36,897 bases of DNA from Bacteroidales bacterium (lineage in GTDB: Bacteria; Bacteroidota; Bacteroidia; Bacteroidales; WCHB1-69). This document shows positions 15,001-23,466 of the stretch, in pieces; within the stretch, counting starts at the first letter, position 1; every line of letters starts with the position of its first letter. The notes under the pieces are model-generated. The model was not told the DNA's origin. It was given only the letters and a program-made list of their open reading frames with translations, and did no database searches. The DNA lies in contig JAGCSI010000073.1 in NCBI GenBank assembly GCA_017964255.1, positions 1 to 36,897 on the forward strand, in the 5' to 3' direction. The position numbers were made by a program, and so were the translations under genes.

Positions 15001-16137
15001 CCCCGTCATCGCTTCCCAGCTATATCTTTCCTTGACATACTGATAGCCTTGCTGCGCAATTTGCTGATAATAAGCGCTATCCGTGAGTAATTGGGTAATC
15101 GCCTTTACATAGTCTTCTACCTTGTCACAAATCAAGACATCTCGCTGATTCTCAACTCCTTTCAGCGGCTTACCGGCCAAAGGAGAGGTGACGCAGGGCA
15201 GCTGTGTGGCCATGGCTTCCAAGAGCTTGTTCTGCAAGCCTGTGCCCAAGCGCATCGGGGCAATGAAAATCTTCGATTGGGCATAGTACTCCGCAATAGA
15301 GTCCACCCAGCCGGTGACCGTGACATGCGGTCCCTGCAAGGCACGCACTCTCGGAGCTGGATTCGCCCCGCACAATACCAAGCGCAGGTTCGGAAACTGT
15401 GACAATAAGTTGGGAAGTATCTGTTTCACAATAAATTCAGCCGCATCCACATTGGGCGCATAGCTCATGTTTCCCGCAAAAATCAAATCGTAGATTTTCT
15501 CCTGCCCTTCATACTTATATTGCTCGAAATCAACACCATTGCCCACGATACTGATCTTGTCTTTGTCCTTCACAGGCATCAAATCCCGGTCCACCTCCGT
15601 GATGATGGTATGATGTTGGAACAAGGGGAAAACCTCGGCCTCATAGCGTTGCAAACGACGGGATTCCATCTTAAAGAAGGGCTTCTGCCAAAACGGGGCC
15701 CGCTCAGCTCTCCGTAACATGCCTTGTGAGAAAACATCCTGGTAATCAATGGTTTTCTCTCCTTCCAATTCCTGAACGTAAGGCACGGTTCTCACCAGCT
15801 GGGCATAAATAGCATCGGCTTTCACCTCATCGGCAAACTGCCGCAAAGCCCTTTTCGCTTCGCGACTGTAAAAATAGCCGCACTGTATAGGCCAGCCCTT
15901 GAAGAAAGCCCGCAAACTGTTGGTCAACATGGTCCACCAGCAGATACGCCCCTCCCTGATTTCCTTGCAGAAAGGCTTCATGGCCTCCATCGAAGAAGCC
16001 GGCACCTCGGTATCGGACAAGGCGAACAAATAAATATCATGCTGCCGCGACAACACCCGTATCTGGTGATAAGCACGCAGTTTATCCCCTTTTTCAAGCG
16101 GATACGGAAATCGGGACAGGACGACCAACAGCTTCAT
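14980..16137 (-). CDS. Glycosyltransferase family 4 protein
   Basis: This probable cytoplasmic sugar transferase has a GT-B fold, 385 residues from the ATG at 16137. The N-terminus MKLLVVLSRFPYPLEKGDKL and the segment FAGNMSYAPNVDAAEFI resemble the EpsH/PEP-CTERM-associated group of GT4 enzymes. The donor-site segment APMRLGTGLQNKLLEAMA carries the E-x7-E-like pattern of the family. I chose 16137 because it falls 4 nt after the histidine kinase stop; an upstream frame to 16176 would overlap that gene. Acceptor and donor are not predictable. The last residues (about GDGL) and the TGA stop lie in a GCTCATC repeat. It is the third gene of the barrel-kinase-transferase operon. Confidence 0.88.
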   Translation of the reverse strand: MKLLVVLSRFPYPLEKGDKLRAYHQIRVLSRQHDIYLFALSDTEVPASSMEAMKPFCKEIREGRICWWTMLTNSLRAFFKGWPIQCGYFYSREAKRALRQFADEVKADAIYAQLVRTVPYVQELEGEKTIDYQDVFSQGMLRRAERAPFWQKPFFKMESRRLQRYEAEVFPLFQHHTIITEVDRDLMPVKDKDKISIVGNGVDFEQYKYEGQEKIYDLIFAGNMSYAPNVDAAEFIVKQILPNLLSQFPNLRLVLCGANPAPRVRALQGPHVTVTGWVDSIAEYYAQSKIFIAPMRLGTGLQNKLLEAMATQLPCVTSPLAGKPLKGVENQRDVLICDKVEDYVKAITQLLTDSAYYQQIAQQGYQYVKERYSWEAMTGVLGDGL

Positions 16138-16141
16138 AAAA

Positions 16142-16849
16142 TCAATTTTCCTTATACAAAGGCAGTGTAAATACAAACGTGGATCCCTTGTCTTTATTGT
16201 TGTAGGCCCTGATGGTTTTCTGATGTTTTTCCAGAATAATTTTCACCAATAACAAACCCAGGCCGGTACCCGCTTCGTTTTGCAATCCCGGGGTAGAATA
16301 ATCGGTGTTATTGTTCAATTTCTCCTCAATTTTGGCCTCGTCAATACCCACACCTTCGTCTTTCACACTAATCTCATACGTATTTTCATCCACAATTTTA
16401 CCAGAAATCTCAATGGTGCTGTCTTCAGGCGAAAACTTGATGGCATTATTGATCAGGTTCACAAAAATAGACCGCAGCATCGCCACATTGAACAATACCG
16501 TCACAGATTTGTCCAGATGATTGAGTAACTTGATTCTTTTAAGATCCAAATTACATTCAATCATATAAGAATAATCCCTTAAAACTTCGTACGGACAGAC
16601 TTCTTCCACGGTCTTGTCCACCAGATTTCCCCTTACACGAAAAATCCTCATCAAATCCGTACAAACACTGGCCACATTACTGGCACAAAAGCCTATTTTC
16701 TTTGCCACCTCCGGTATTTTCTCCGACTCCACATGCCCATACTGGATCATCTCCGAATAGGCTGTGATTGGAGTGACCATGTTTTTCAAAGTGTGCATGG
16801 CTTCCGCCAGAAGGCGGTCGTCTTTTTCGTATAGTTCGCCTTTTTCCAT
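16142..16849 (-). CDS. Soluble sensor histidine kinase without a sensor domain
   Basis: This 235-residue kinase has the core only. The phospho-acceptor region is HTLKNMVTPITAYSEM with H19. The N box is FVNLINNAIKFSP (129-141), G1 is DEGVGI (164-169), and G2 is GTGLGLLLVK (194-203). No transmembrane helix, PAS, GAF or receiver domain is present, so it must sense through a partner or act in a relay. No response regulator is encoded in the window. It starts 20 nt after the outer-membrane barrel gene and ends 4 nt before the GT4 start, so all three are probably one transcript. The LKN rather than LRT context after the His suggests the HisKA-related groups seen in cytoplasmic kinases. Confidence 0.88.
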   Translation of the reverse strand: MEKGELYEKDDRLLAEAMHTLKNMVTPITAYSEMIQYGHVESEKIPEVAKKIGFCASNVASVCTDLMRIFRVRGNLVDKTVEEVCPYEVLRDYSYMIECNLDLKRIKLLNHLDKSVTVLFNVAMLRSIFVNLINNAIKFSPEDSTIEISGKIVDENTYEISVKDEGVGIDEAKIEEKLNNNTDYSTPGLQNEAGTGLGLLLVKIILEKHQKTIRAYNNKDKGSTFVFTLPLYKEN

Positions 16850-16869
16850 GATAGTTGTATTTAGAGTTG

Positions 16870-18321
16870 TCAGAACATATAATTCATCTTCACATAGAAA
16901 TTCGAAAATTGGTTGGCATTGTCTCTTTTGTCGAAGGGAACGGCCCAGTCCACCGACAGCACGAAATTGTCATTCATGGCAATCTTCAGTCCCAAACCTG
17001 CTGACAAATGCGGACGGTAAATCTGGGGATTGTCAAAAATCAGGTATTGATCCAAGTCGGCAAGATTGAATTCAGGATCATTCTGTTCGATATTTTTGAT
17101 GATTTCATCTTTGTCTAACTTATAGGGCTGCAATATGATAGCACCATCGAAGAAGGGGTTCAAGCCGATATAGAACTGCTCTTTTTTGATGGCGAACTTG
17201 CACAATTTGAAGCGGAATTCCACATTGGCGAAGGCGAAGCCATTGGCCGTGGCACGATGACGGGCGATACCACGGGTGGTGTTGCCGCCTCCCAATACCT
17301 CGTAGGTCACACGCTGAATGAACAAGGTGTTCCAGATATTATTCTGATAGAAAGGACTTTTCCCAGCGGTGGTCAGCTGGCAGGACAAACGGTAAGCAAA
17401 GAGCACATAATCCTTATACACAGGTACATAATGTCTGAAATCCAAATTTAGTTTAATGTTATTGTATGACTTTAACGCTCCAAAAGCAGCGGTATAAGTG
17501 AGGAAGGCATCGGCATAGATACCCTTGTTGGGATTCTGCTGGCGGTCGCGGCTGTCGTAAGTGACACCGGCCCGCAAATAAGGATGCCAGCCGCCCTTGG
17601 CCTCATCAGCACCTATAATGCCCCATTTCACATATTTTTCGTACATACCTTCCACACCTTCCGGCAATTTGTTCTCCTCTTTCTTGCCTCTATTGATCAT
17701 GGTCAGATTCACACTGCCGATATTGAACCAATACACACCTAAACCAGCATTCCAATACCATTTTCCGGAGATACTGCCTGAAAAATCAGCGGTAATTCGC
17801 AAAATGTCCCTTTTACTACGATAAAAAGCCCTGCTGACATAGGTATCCGGATACTTTTTATTGTTGATCCACTCCTTGTTCAGCACGGTCTGGTAGCCAT
17901 TGTAGCCATAGAAATCGCAAATGGCATCGGGCAGATAGGAAATGTCAACCGTAAGCCGATGATTGGGTATCAGGTACTTGGAATCGTAGTTGAAACGGAA
18001 AATGCCACAGTGCTTGGTGGTATAAGCCATTTCCACATAAAAAGAATGAAGATACTCCGGATAGGTGCTGCCATCACCGAAATAATAGATATTGGACAAT
18101 AATCCACCCTGAAAGCCCTTGTCCGCATCGTAAGCCACACTGGGCAGTATGCCGAAAGTCCAACCCTTGCGGATGCTGTCTTTGGGTTGTTTCTCTTTGT
18201 GAACCTTTTCTTTTTTGCTGAGATTATCCCACAACGATGTATTATAAACTTCTGGAACAGAAGCATTTAAAACTGTCGTAAAAAGAAATACAAAGGCCAA
18301 AAAAAGGGATATTTTTCTCAT
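16870..18321 (-). CDS. Outer-membrane beta-barrel protein, Omp85/BamA-like
   Basis: This 483-residue protein has a cleavable signal peptide (to about residue 20, VLNA|S) and an even distribution of alternating aromatic and polar residues ending in VKMNYMF, a C-terminal Phe as in outer-membrane barrels. GGGNTTRGIARHRATANGFAFANVEFRF at about residues 345-372 matches the RGF-type loop region of the Omp85 surface-antigen domain. No POTRA domains are present, so it is a short barrel-only relative and not BamA itself. Cargo or function is unknown. It is the first gene of an operon with a cytoplasmic histidine kinase and a glycosyltransferase, and has a good -7 box upstream. Confidence 0.83.
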   Translation of the reverse strand: MRKISLFLAFVFLFTTVLNASVPEVYNTSLWDNLSKKEKVHKEKQPKDSIRKGWTFGILPSVAYDADKGFQGGLLSNIYYFGDGSTYPEYLHSFYVEMAYTTKHCGIFRFNYDSKYLIPNHRLTVDISYLPDAICDFYGYNGYQTVLNKEWINNKKYPDTYVSRAFYRSKRDILRITADFSGSISGKWYWNAGLGVYWFNIGSVNLTMINRGKKEENKLPEGVEGMYEKYVKWGIIGADEAKGGWHPYLRAGVTYDSRDRQQNPNKGIYADAFLTYTAAFGALKSYNNIKLNLDFRHYVPVYKDYVLFAYRLSCQLTTAGKSPFYQNNIWNTLFIQRVTYEVLGGGNTTRGIARHRATANGFAFANVEFRFKLCKFAIKKEQFYIGLNPFFDGAIILQPYKLDKDEIIKNIEQNDPEFNLADLDQYLIFDNPQIYRPHLSAGLGLKIAMNDNFVLSVDWAVPFDKRDNANQFSNFYVKMNYMF

Positions 18322-18337
18322 TTTCCATATTTTGTGG

Positions 18338-18345
18338 CAAAGTTA
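18338..18345 (-). promoter_or_regulatory. -7 box of the barrel-kinase-transferase operon
   Basis: TAACTTTG on the minus strand lies 16 nt upstream of the ATG at 18321. Confidence 0.55.
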
Positions 18346-18419
18346 CGTAAAAATATCAGAAATTGTACACATTTTTGAAATTTTCTGCAAGTTTCCTGCC
18401 TGCGCGGAAGGGTGGAACT

Positions 18420-18836
18420 GTGACATATATATCACATCTCGGCGAAGCCGTTCCTCATTAGCCTCGCAGAGGCGACATCTCAATAACCCCAGACGTGAGT
18501 CTGGGGTGGGAACGGCATCATCTCCTCCCCCTCTTCCCCTCACACGCATCATCAAGACTCACCACCTCCATCTGCCAGTCCCACACGCATTGCCAGGACG
18601 GGATGAGGCCCATAGGGCCGGCCAGATTACAGACAGGGGTGAAACCCCTGGGACAGACAGTCCTCCACATACATCACCATGGCAGGGCAAGGCCCGTAGG
18701 GCCGGCCAGACTACAGACAGGGGTGAAACCCCTGGGACAGACAGGGGCAAAGCCCCTGGGACAGGACGGCACATATACATCCTCGCGGCACGGGGAACCC
18801 ACGCCCTGAAGACGACACATGACTGCCGCGAAAGTA
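18420..18836. repeat. Cluster of GC-rich hairpin repeats
   Basis: No real gene is seen in 18346-18865. The cluster contains CCCCAGAC-GTGA-GTCTGGGG (about 18486-18505), two direct copies of a unit with GGGCCGGCCAGA...CAGGGGTGAAACCCCTG (about 18614-18655 and 18697-18738), an extra CAGGGGCAAAGCCCCTG (18744-18760), and a terminal CGCGGCACGGGG...TGCCGCGAA pair (18783-18832) that matches the arms of the REP-like element. The long plus-strand open frame across this area is antisense to the GT39 gene for most of its length. Confidence 0.75.
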
Positions 18837-18865
18837 TGGTACGAGATTACGAGGCCAGCGTATTC

Positions 18866-20497
18866 TTACTCAAAGCTCACCGCCTGGCTATTCACCGAAA
18901 CATTACTTATGTTATCCAGACAAATGACACAAATCTGATGCTGACAATACTTGAACTTAAGTTGTGTCTCAAGCGTGCCATTCGGCATAATAGGTTGTAT
19001 ATCAGAAATTTCACATTTTTCCATACGACAAATATCGCCCAAAATAAAAGCGGCGTAAATACTTACCGGCATTTCCGGATGGCAGAAATCAAAGGGCACC
19101 GCATACGGATTGCTGAGCGTGACCTCCAAGATAACGCTATCCTGCTCTATGCGCTGACGATTCACCTGCAGCTCTATCCTGTTAGTTCCTTGGAAATGCT
19201 CAAACCGACGACAATAATATTCGTAATTTCCCACTTGACTATAATCCGTCCTTGGAGTCTGCAAAACCACCATCACCTCCTTGCCCTGCAAATTCTTGTC
19301 CATCTGCAAGATATCATATTGGGTCTGACGGTTGTACAGCGAGCTGAGTGCCATACCATTCTCCTTTGTGTAATAGCGGTACAACGAAGGTTTTTGGAAA
19401 GAGGTATAAAACACCACCGGTTTGTCTCCCGCCTGTTGATGAATGGCCTCCATGGCCGGCTGATCGTTGCCAAAACCCGTGATATCGGGCACAAAAGGCG
19501 TACAAAGCCCTATGCGGACCAGCAAAACGAGAACCGCCATCGGCAGGATATATCTCAGTATTCTCTTATGCCACAGTTCTTTGCGTGTATTCCTATACAA
19601 TAAAAACAGCATCGGTATCGTGATGGCAATGGTCCAATGCGGCTCGGCATGGCCGTTGACCGTCATCACCCAGAAAAACAGGACAAAGCCCACACAGGTG
19701 AAGACACAGGCTTTGGTGAACCTGTCCTTGTTTCTGCGCTCCTGCCAGCAGAAATAGAAGGTCAGAAACAAACATACCGGATTGAAAACCAGCAGCTGAT
19801 TGGGCAGAAATTCCAGCACGTAAGCCCAGGAAAACGGATCCTTGCGTATCAGAAAATGATATTTTAGGCTCGGGAAGTCTTGATTGAACTGCCATAGTAT
19901 ATGGGGCATAAACAAAAGCGCAGCCAATACAACAGCCAACCATAATTTCCAGTCTTTCAACAATTTAAAATTCGACAATACGACAAAGCCTATCACCAGA
20001 ACCGCCATATACTTGCTGTACAACATTCCAGCCATGGTAATCCCCAGCAACATTGCCAGCAGGAATGAATCTTTTTTCAAATATTGCTGATACAGGTAGA
20101 AAAACAACGAGGTGAAGAAAAGCAAAGGAGCATCTGGCGTGGTGATAAAGCCGTAGAGCACAAACATAAAAAGGGAAAAAGCGATGAGGAAAAACTCGTT
20201 GACATCCCTGACTGTCGCATTCACCGGCGAAAGGGTTTTCCACACCAGCCAGATGGTTGCCCCATGCAAAAATACTGTGCAGAATCGCACCGACAGCGCC
20301 CCGATACCGACAAAATGGCTGAGGTAGGTCAGCAGAGCTACCATAGGCGGATGGTCGTAATAGCCCCAGTCCAGAAACTGGCCGTAAAGCGCATAGTACG
20401 CCTCGTCGGCATGCATGTTGGTGAACAAGGCCTGCACCAAGTCCGCCAGCATCCATATCAGCAGGTACAAATAAAACCGTTTTTCCACTTTATTCAT
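18866..20497 (-). CDS. GT39-family membrane glycosyltransferase (ArnT/PMT-like)
   Basis: This 543-residue integral membrane protein has many hydrophobic helices in the first 350 residues and a soluble C-terminal part. The first periplasmic loop carries the family signature HADEAYYALYGQFLDWGYYDHPP (about residues 29-51), with the acidic pair DE and the WGYYDHPP motif. Family members transfer a sugar from a polyprenyl-phosphate donor to lipid A, protein or other envelope acceptors. The donor and acceptor here are unknown. The gene stands alone, preceded by a -7 box so close to the ATG that the transcript is nearly leaderless. The plus-strand frame opposite its 3' half is a shadow. Confidence 0.92.
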   Translation of the reverse strand: MNKVEKRFYLYLLIWMLADLVQALFTNMHADEAYYALYGQFLDWGYYDHPPMVALLTYLSHFVGIGALSVRFCTVFLHGATIWLVWKTLSPVNATVRDVNEFFLIAFSLFMFVLYGFITTPDAPLLFFTSLFFYLYQQYLKKDSFLLAMLLGITMAGMLYSKYMAVLVIGFVVLSNFKLLKDWKLWLAVVLAALLFMPHILWQFNQDFPSLKYHFLIRKDPFSWAYVLEFLPNQLLVFNPVCLFLTFYFCWQERRNKDRFTKACVFTCVGFVLFFWVMTVNGHAEPHWTIAITIPMLFLLYRNTRKELWHKRILRYILPMAVLVLLVRIGLCTPFVPDITGFGNDQPAMEAIHQQAGDKPVVFYTSFQKPSLYRYYTKENGMALSSLYNRQTQYDILQMDKNLQGKEVMVVLQTPRTDYSQVGNYEYYCRRFEHFQGTNRIELQVNRQRIEQDSVILEVTLSNPYAVPFDFCHPEMPVSIYAAFILGDICRMEKCEISDIQPIMPNGTLETQLKFKYCQHQICVICLDNISNVSVNSQAVSFE

Positions 20498-20501
20498 TCA
20501 G

Positions 20502-20509
20502 CAAAAATA
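20502..20509 (-). promoter_or_regulatory. -7 box of the GT39 gene, almost leaderless
   Basis: TATTTTTG on the minus strand ends 4 nt before the ATG at 20497, so transcription would start at or next to the start codon. Confidence 0.5.
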
Positions 20510-20519
20510 CAATTTTTTT

Positions 20520-20640
20520 CAATTAGCAAATTAGTTTTTTTCAATTAGCAAATTGGTTAATTAGTAAATTAGCAAATTATTATTGCGGTGAGCAGTGAGC
20601 GGTGGGCGGTGGGCATGGAGATGTGAGGGGTGAGGACGTT
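20520..20640. repeat. AATTAGCAAATTAG strings and GAGCAGTGAGCGGTGGGCGG string
   Basis: Four to five AATTAGCAAATT/AATTAGTAAATTAG units (20520-20578) are followed by GTGAGCAGTGAGCGGTGGGC-type units. The AT-rich units reappear in inverted orientation after mutS at 23385-23430. Confidence 0.75.
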
Positions 20641-20734
20641 GGTGCTGACGCCGCGAATCAATTCATTAAACAAAAAGCGCATGGCTCATAGCTGAAAACT
20701 CAATGCCAAAGGCCTATAATTAGCACATTTTTTT

Positions 20735-20742
20735 TATCTTTG
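20735..20742 (+). promoter_or_regulatory. -7 box of mutS
   Basis: TATCTTTG lies 16 nt upstream of the ATG at 20759. A TTAGCACATTTT string of the repeat family lies just before it (20720-20731). Confidence 0.55.
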
Positions 20743-20758
20743 CCAAAAAATTTTGATC

Positions 20759-23362
20759 ATGGCAAAGATGGCGGAAACTCCTTTAATCAAGCAATATAAC
20801 CAGTTCAAGGCACAGCACCCTGATGCGATTCTCCTGTTCAGGGTGGGTGACTTTTATGAGACCTTCGGAGACGACGCCATCAAGACCTCGCAGATACTGG
20901 GTATCGTGCTGACCAAGCGTGCCAACGGCTCTGCCCAGTCCATCGACCTGGCAGGTTTTCCTCACCATGCTTTGGATACTTACCTGCCCAAACTGGTGCG
21001 TGCCGGCTTGCGAGTAGCCATCTGCGAACAGCTGGAAGACCCGAAACTGACCAAGACCATCGTGAAGAGAGGTATCATAGAATTGGTGACCCCGGGTGTT
21101 TCCACCAACGACAAGGTGCTGGAACAGAAAGAGAACAATTTCTTGGCGGGTATCCATCTCACCGACAGCAAAATAGGCATCTCCTTTGTGGATATTTCCA
21201 CAGGCGAATTTTATGTGGCCGAAGGCAATGCCACCTATATCGACAAGCTGCTGCAGAATTTCAAGCCCTCTGAAATTGTCCTTCAGAAAAACAAAACCAA
21301 CAGCTTCAAAGAGCAATTTGGCGAGAAAATCCTGCTTACCGCTTTCGACGACTGGGTGTTCACCACCGACTATGCCATGGACCTGCTGACCAAGCATTTC
21401 CAGACCACCTCGCTGAAGGGTTTCGGGGTGGACGGACTGGAATATGGCATTATCGCCGCCGGAGCCGCCTTGCATTATCTGTATGAAACTCAGAATCATA
21501 AGATTCAGCATATCAATAAATTAAATAGAATTGAAGAGGAACTATACGTTTGGCTCGACCGCTTTACCGTTCGCAATCTGGAACTGATTCACTCGCCCAA
21601 CGAGAATGCGGTGACCCTGCTGCAGATTCTGGACAAAACCCTCACCCCTATGGGGGCACGTATGCTGAAAAAGTGGATGGTGCTGCCGCTGAAAGAGAAG
21701 GTGATGATTGAAGAACGCTTGTCGGTGGTGAAGTATTTTATTGATAATGAATCTATTGCAGAAGATATCAAACGAAGTTTGCGAGAGATGGGCGATGTGG
21801 AGCGTTTGGTGTCCAAAATCGCCACGGGCAAAATCTCACCCCGCGAGGTGGTGCAGTTGGCCCGCTCCCTGCGCGCCGTTGAGAAAATCAAAAAAGCGTG
21901 CGAACAAACCGACCTTCCTTCGCTGAAGAAGATTGCCGAGCAGCTGAACCCCTGCCTCAGTGTATGCGAGCGCATTGAGAAAGAGATTGTGGAGGACCCG
22001 CCTGTGGCCGTCAACAAAGGCCGTGTGTTTGCCAAAGGTGTTGATGCCGAGTTGGATACTCTTTCTTCTTTGGCTACCAACAGCAAACAGATTTTGGCAG
22101 ACATCCAACGCCGCGAGTCGGAACGCACGGGCATTCCTTCTCTGAAAATCGGCTTCAACAACGTGTTCGGCTACTATCTGGAAGTGACCAACACCCACAA
22201 ATCGAAAGTGCCGGAGGATTGGATTCGCAAGCAAACGCTGACCAACGGCGAGAGATATATCACTCCTGAGCTGAAAGAACTGGAAGACAAGATTTTAGGA
22301 GCAGAAGACAAAATTCTGGAAATCGAAACTCGCCTGTTCAACGATTTTGTGCTGGGTCTGATGGACTATATCCCTATGATTCAGTTGGATGCCCGCCTCA
22401 CCGCCCGCCTGGATGTGCTGCTGTGCTTTGCGGCAGTATCCCTCGAAAATAACTATACCCGTCCCGTTGTCAATGATTCCACCTCGCTGAATATCAAGAA
22501 CGGCCGCCATCCGGTCATTGAGAAACAGCTACCGCCAGGCGAGAAATACATTGCTAACGACGTGTATCTGGACAACGAGCATCAGCAGATTATCATCATC
22601 ACGGGACCAAACATGTCGGGTAAGTCAGCGTTGCTGCGCCAAACCGCCCTCATTGTGCTGATGGCCCAGATGGGCTGTTTTGTGCCTGCGGAAAAGGCGG
22701 AAATCGGCATTGTAGACAAGGTGTTCACCCGTGTAGGCGCCTCCGACAACATCTCCACGGGCGAATCCACCTTCATGGTGGAGATGAACGAGACCGCCAG
22801 CATCCTGAACAACGTGTCCAACCGCAGCCTGATATTGCTGGACGAGATTGGCCGAGGCACCAGCACCTACGACGGCGTGTCTATTGCCTGGTCCATTGCC
22901 GAATACCTGCACGAGAACCCTCGCCACCGTGCCAAGGTGCTCTTCGCCACCCACTACCACGAGCTCAACGACATGGCCGAGCAGTTCCCACGCATCAAGA
23001 ACTTCCATGTTTCCGTCAAGGAAATAAATAATAAGATACTGTTTCTGAGAAAGTTGGAAAAAGGCGGTAGCGAGCACAGCTTCGGTATCCATGTGGCCCG
23101 CATGGCCGGTATGCCCCAAGCGGTGCTGAAACGTGCCGAAGAGGTACTGAAACAATTGGAGGCCAGCCGCAGCGGCAACGACCCCATCAAAGTGGAGAAA
23201 AAAGAACCCGGCTACCAGCTCAGCTTCATCGCCCTCGATGACCCGCTGCTGCTGGACATCAAGGACCAGATCATCGACCTCGACATCAACAGCCTCACCC
23301 CCGTCGAAGCCCTCATGAAGCTCAACGACATCAAAAGCCTCCTCTCCAAAAAGAAGAAATAA
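20759..23362 (+). CDS. mutS: DNA mismatch repair protein MutS
   Basis: This mismatch sensor of post-replicative repair has 867 residues from the ATG at 20759; a TTG two codons earlier is a less likely start. The mismatch-binding F-x-E motif is F32-Y33-E34 in [12 protein letters not shown]. The ATPase has Walker A GPNMSGKS at 616-623, Walker B LILLDEIG with D695 and E696, then [14 protein letters not shown] and the switch ATHYHEL. Length and order of domains are those of full MutS1, including a C-terminal dimerisation tail ending LLSKKKK. mutL is not in the window. The gene is isolated between inverted AATTAGCAAATTAG-type repeats, and the repeat string after it runs to the stop codon of the convergent peptidase gene. 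Confidence 0.98.
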   Translation: MAKMAETPLIKQYNQFKAQHPDAILLFRVGDFYETFGDDAIKTSQILGIVLTKRANGSAQSIDLAGFPHHALDTYLPKLVRAGLRVAICEQLEDPKLTKTIVKRGIIELVTPGVSTNDKVLEQKENNFLAGIHLTDSKIGISFVDISTGEFYVAEGNATYIDKLLQNFKPSEIVLQKNKTNSFKEQFGEKILLTAFDDWVFTTDYAMDLLTKHFQTTSLKGFGVDGLEYGIIAAGAALHYLYETQNHKIQHINKLNRIEEELYVWLDRFTVRNLELIHSPNENAVTLLQILDKTLTPMGARMLKKWMVLPLKEKVMIEERLSVVKYFIDNESIAEDIKRSLREMGDVERLVSKIATGKISPREVVQLARSLRAVEKIKKACEQTDLPSLKKIAEQLNPCLSVCERIEKEIVEDPPVAVNKGRVFAKGVDAELDTLSSLATNSKQILADIQRRESERTGIPSLKIGFNNVFGYYLEVTNTHKSKVPEDWIRKQTLTNGERYITPELKELEDKILGAEDKILEIETRLFNDFVLGLMDYIPMIQLDARLTARLDVLLCFAAVSLENNYTRPVVNDSTSLNIKNGRHPVIEKQLPPGEKYIANDVYLDNEHQQIIIITGPNMSGKSALLRQTALIVLMAQMGCFVPAEKAEIGIVDKVFTRVGASDNISTGESTFMVEMNETASILNNVSNRSLILLDEIGRGTSTYDGVSIAWSIAEYLHENPRHRAKVLFATHYHELNDMAEQFPRIKNFHVSVKEINNKILFLRKLEKGGSEHSFGIHVARMAGMPQAVLKRAEEVLKQLEASRSGNDPIKVEKKEPGYQLSFIALDDPLLLDIKDQIIDLDINSLTPVEALMKLNDIKSLLSKKKK

Positions 23363-23384
23363 TTATTCGTGCTGAAAGCACAAT

Positions 23385-23466
23385 AAAATCATTTGCTAAT
23401 TTGCTAATTAACTAATTTGCTAATTAAAAAATTGGCACATTAGCACATTGTCTCATTAGCACATTA
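23385..23466. repeat. CTAATTTGCTAATT strings and TTAGCACATTGTC repeat
   Basis: TTTGCTAATTTGCTAATTAAC units (to about 23428) invert those at 20520-20578. The following 36 nt (23431-23466) differ by about two bases from 29889-29924. The string ends at the TAA stop of the DPP IV gene. Confidence 0.8.

Noticed and set aside
18332-19603. Plus-strand open frame of 423 codons
   Set aside because: Its first third is translated hairpin repeat and the rest is antisense to the GT39 gene, which has clear family motifs. The composition (His/Thr/Arg-rich) is not protein-like.
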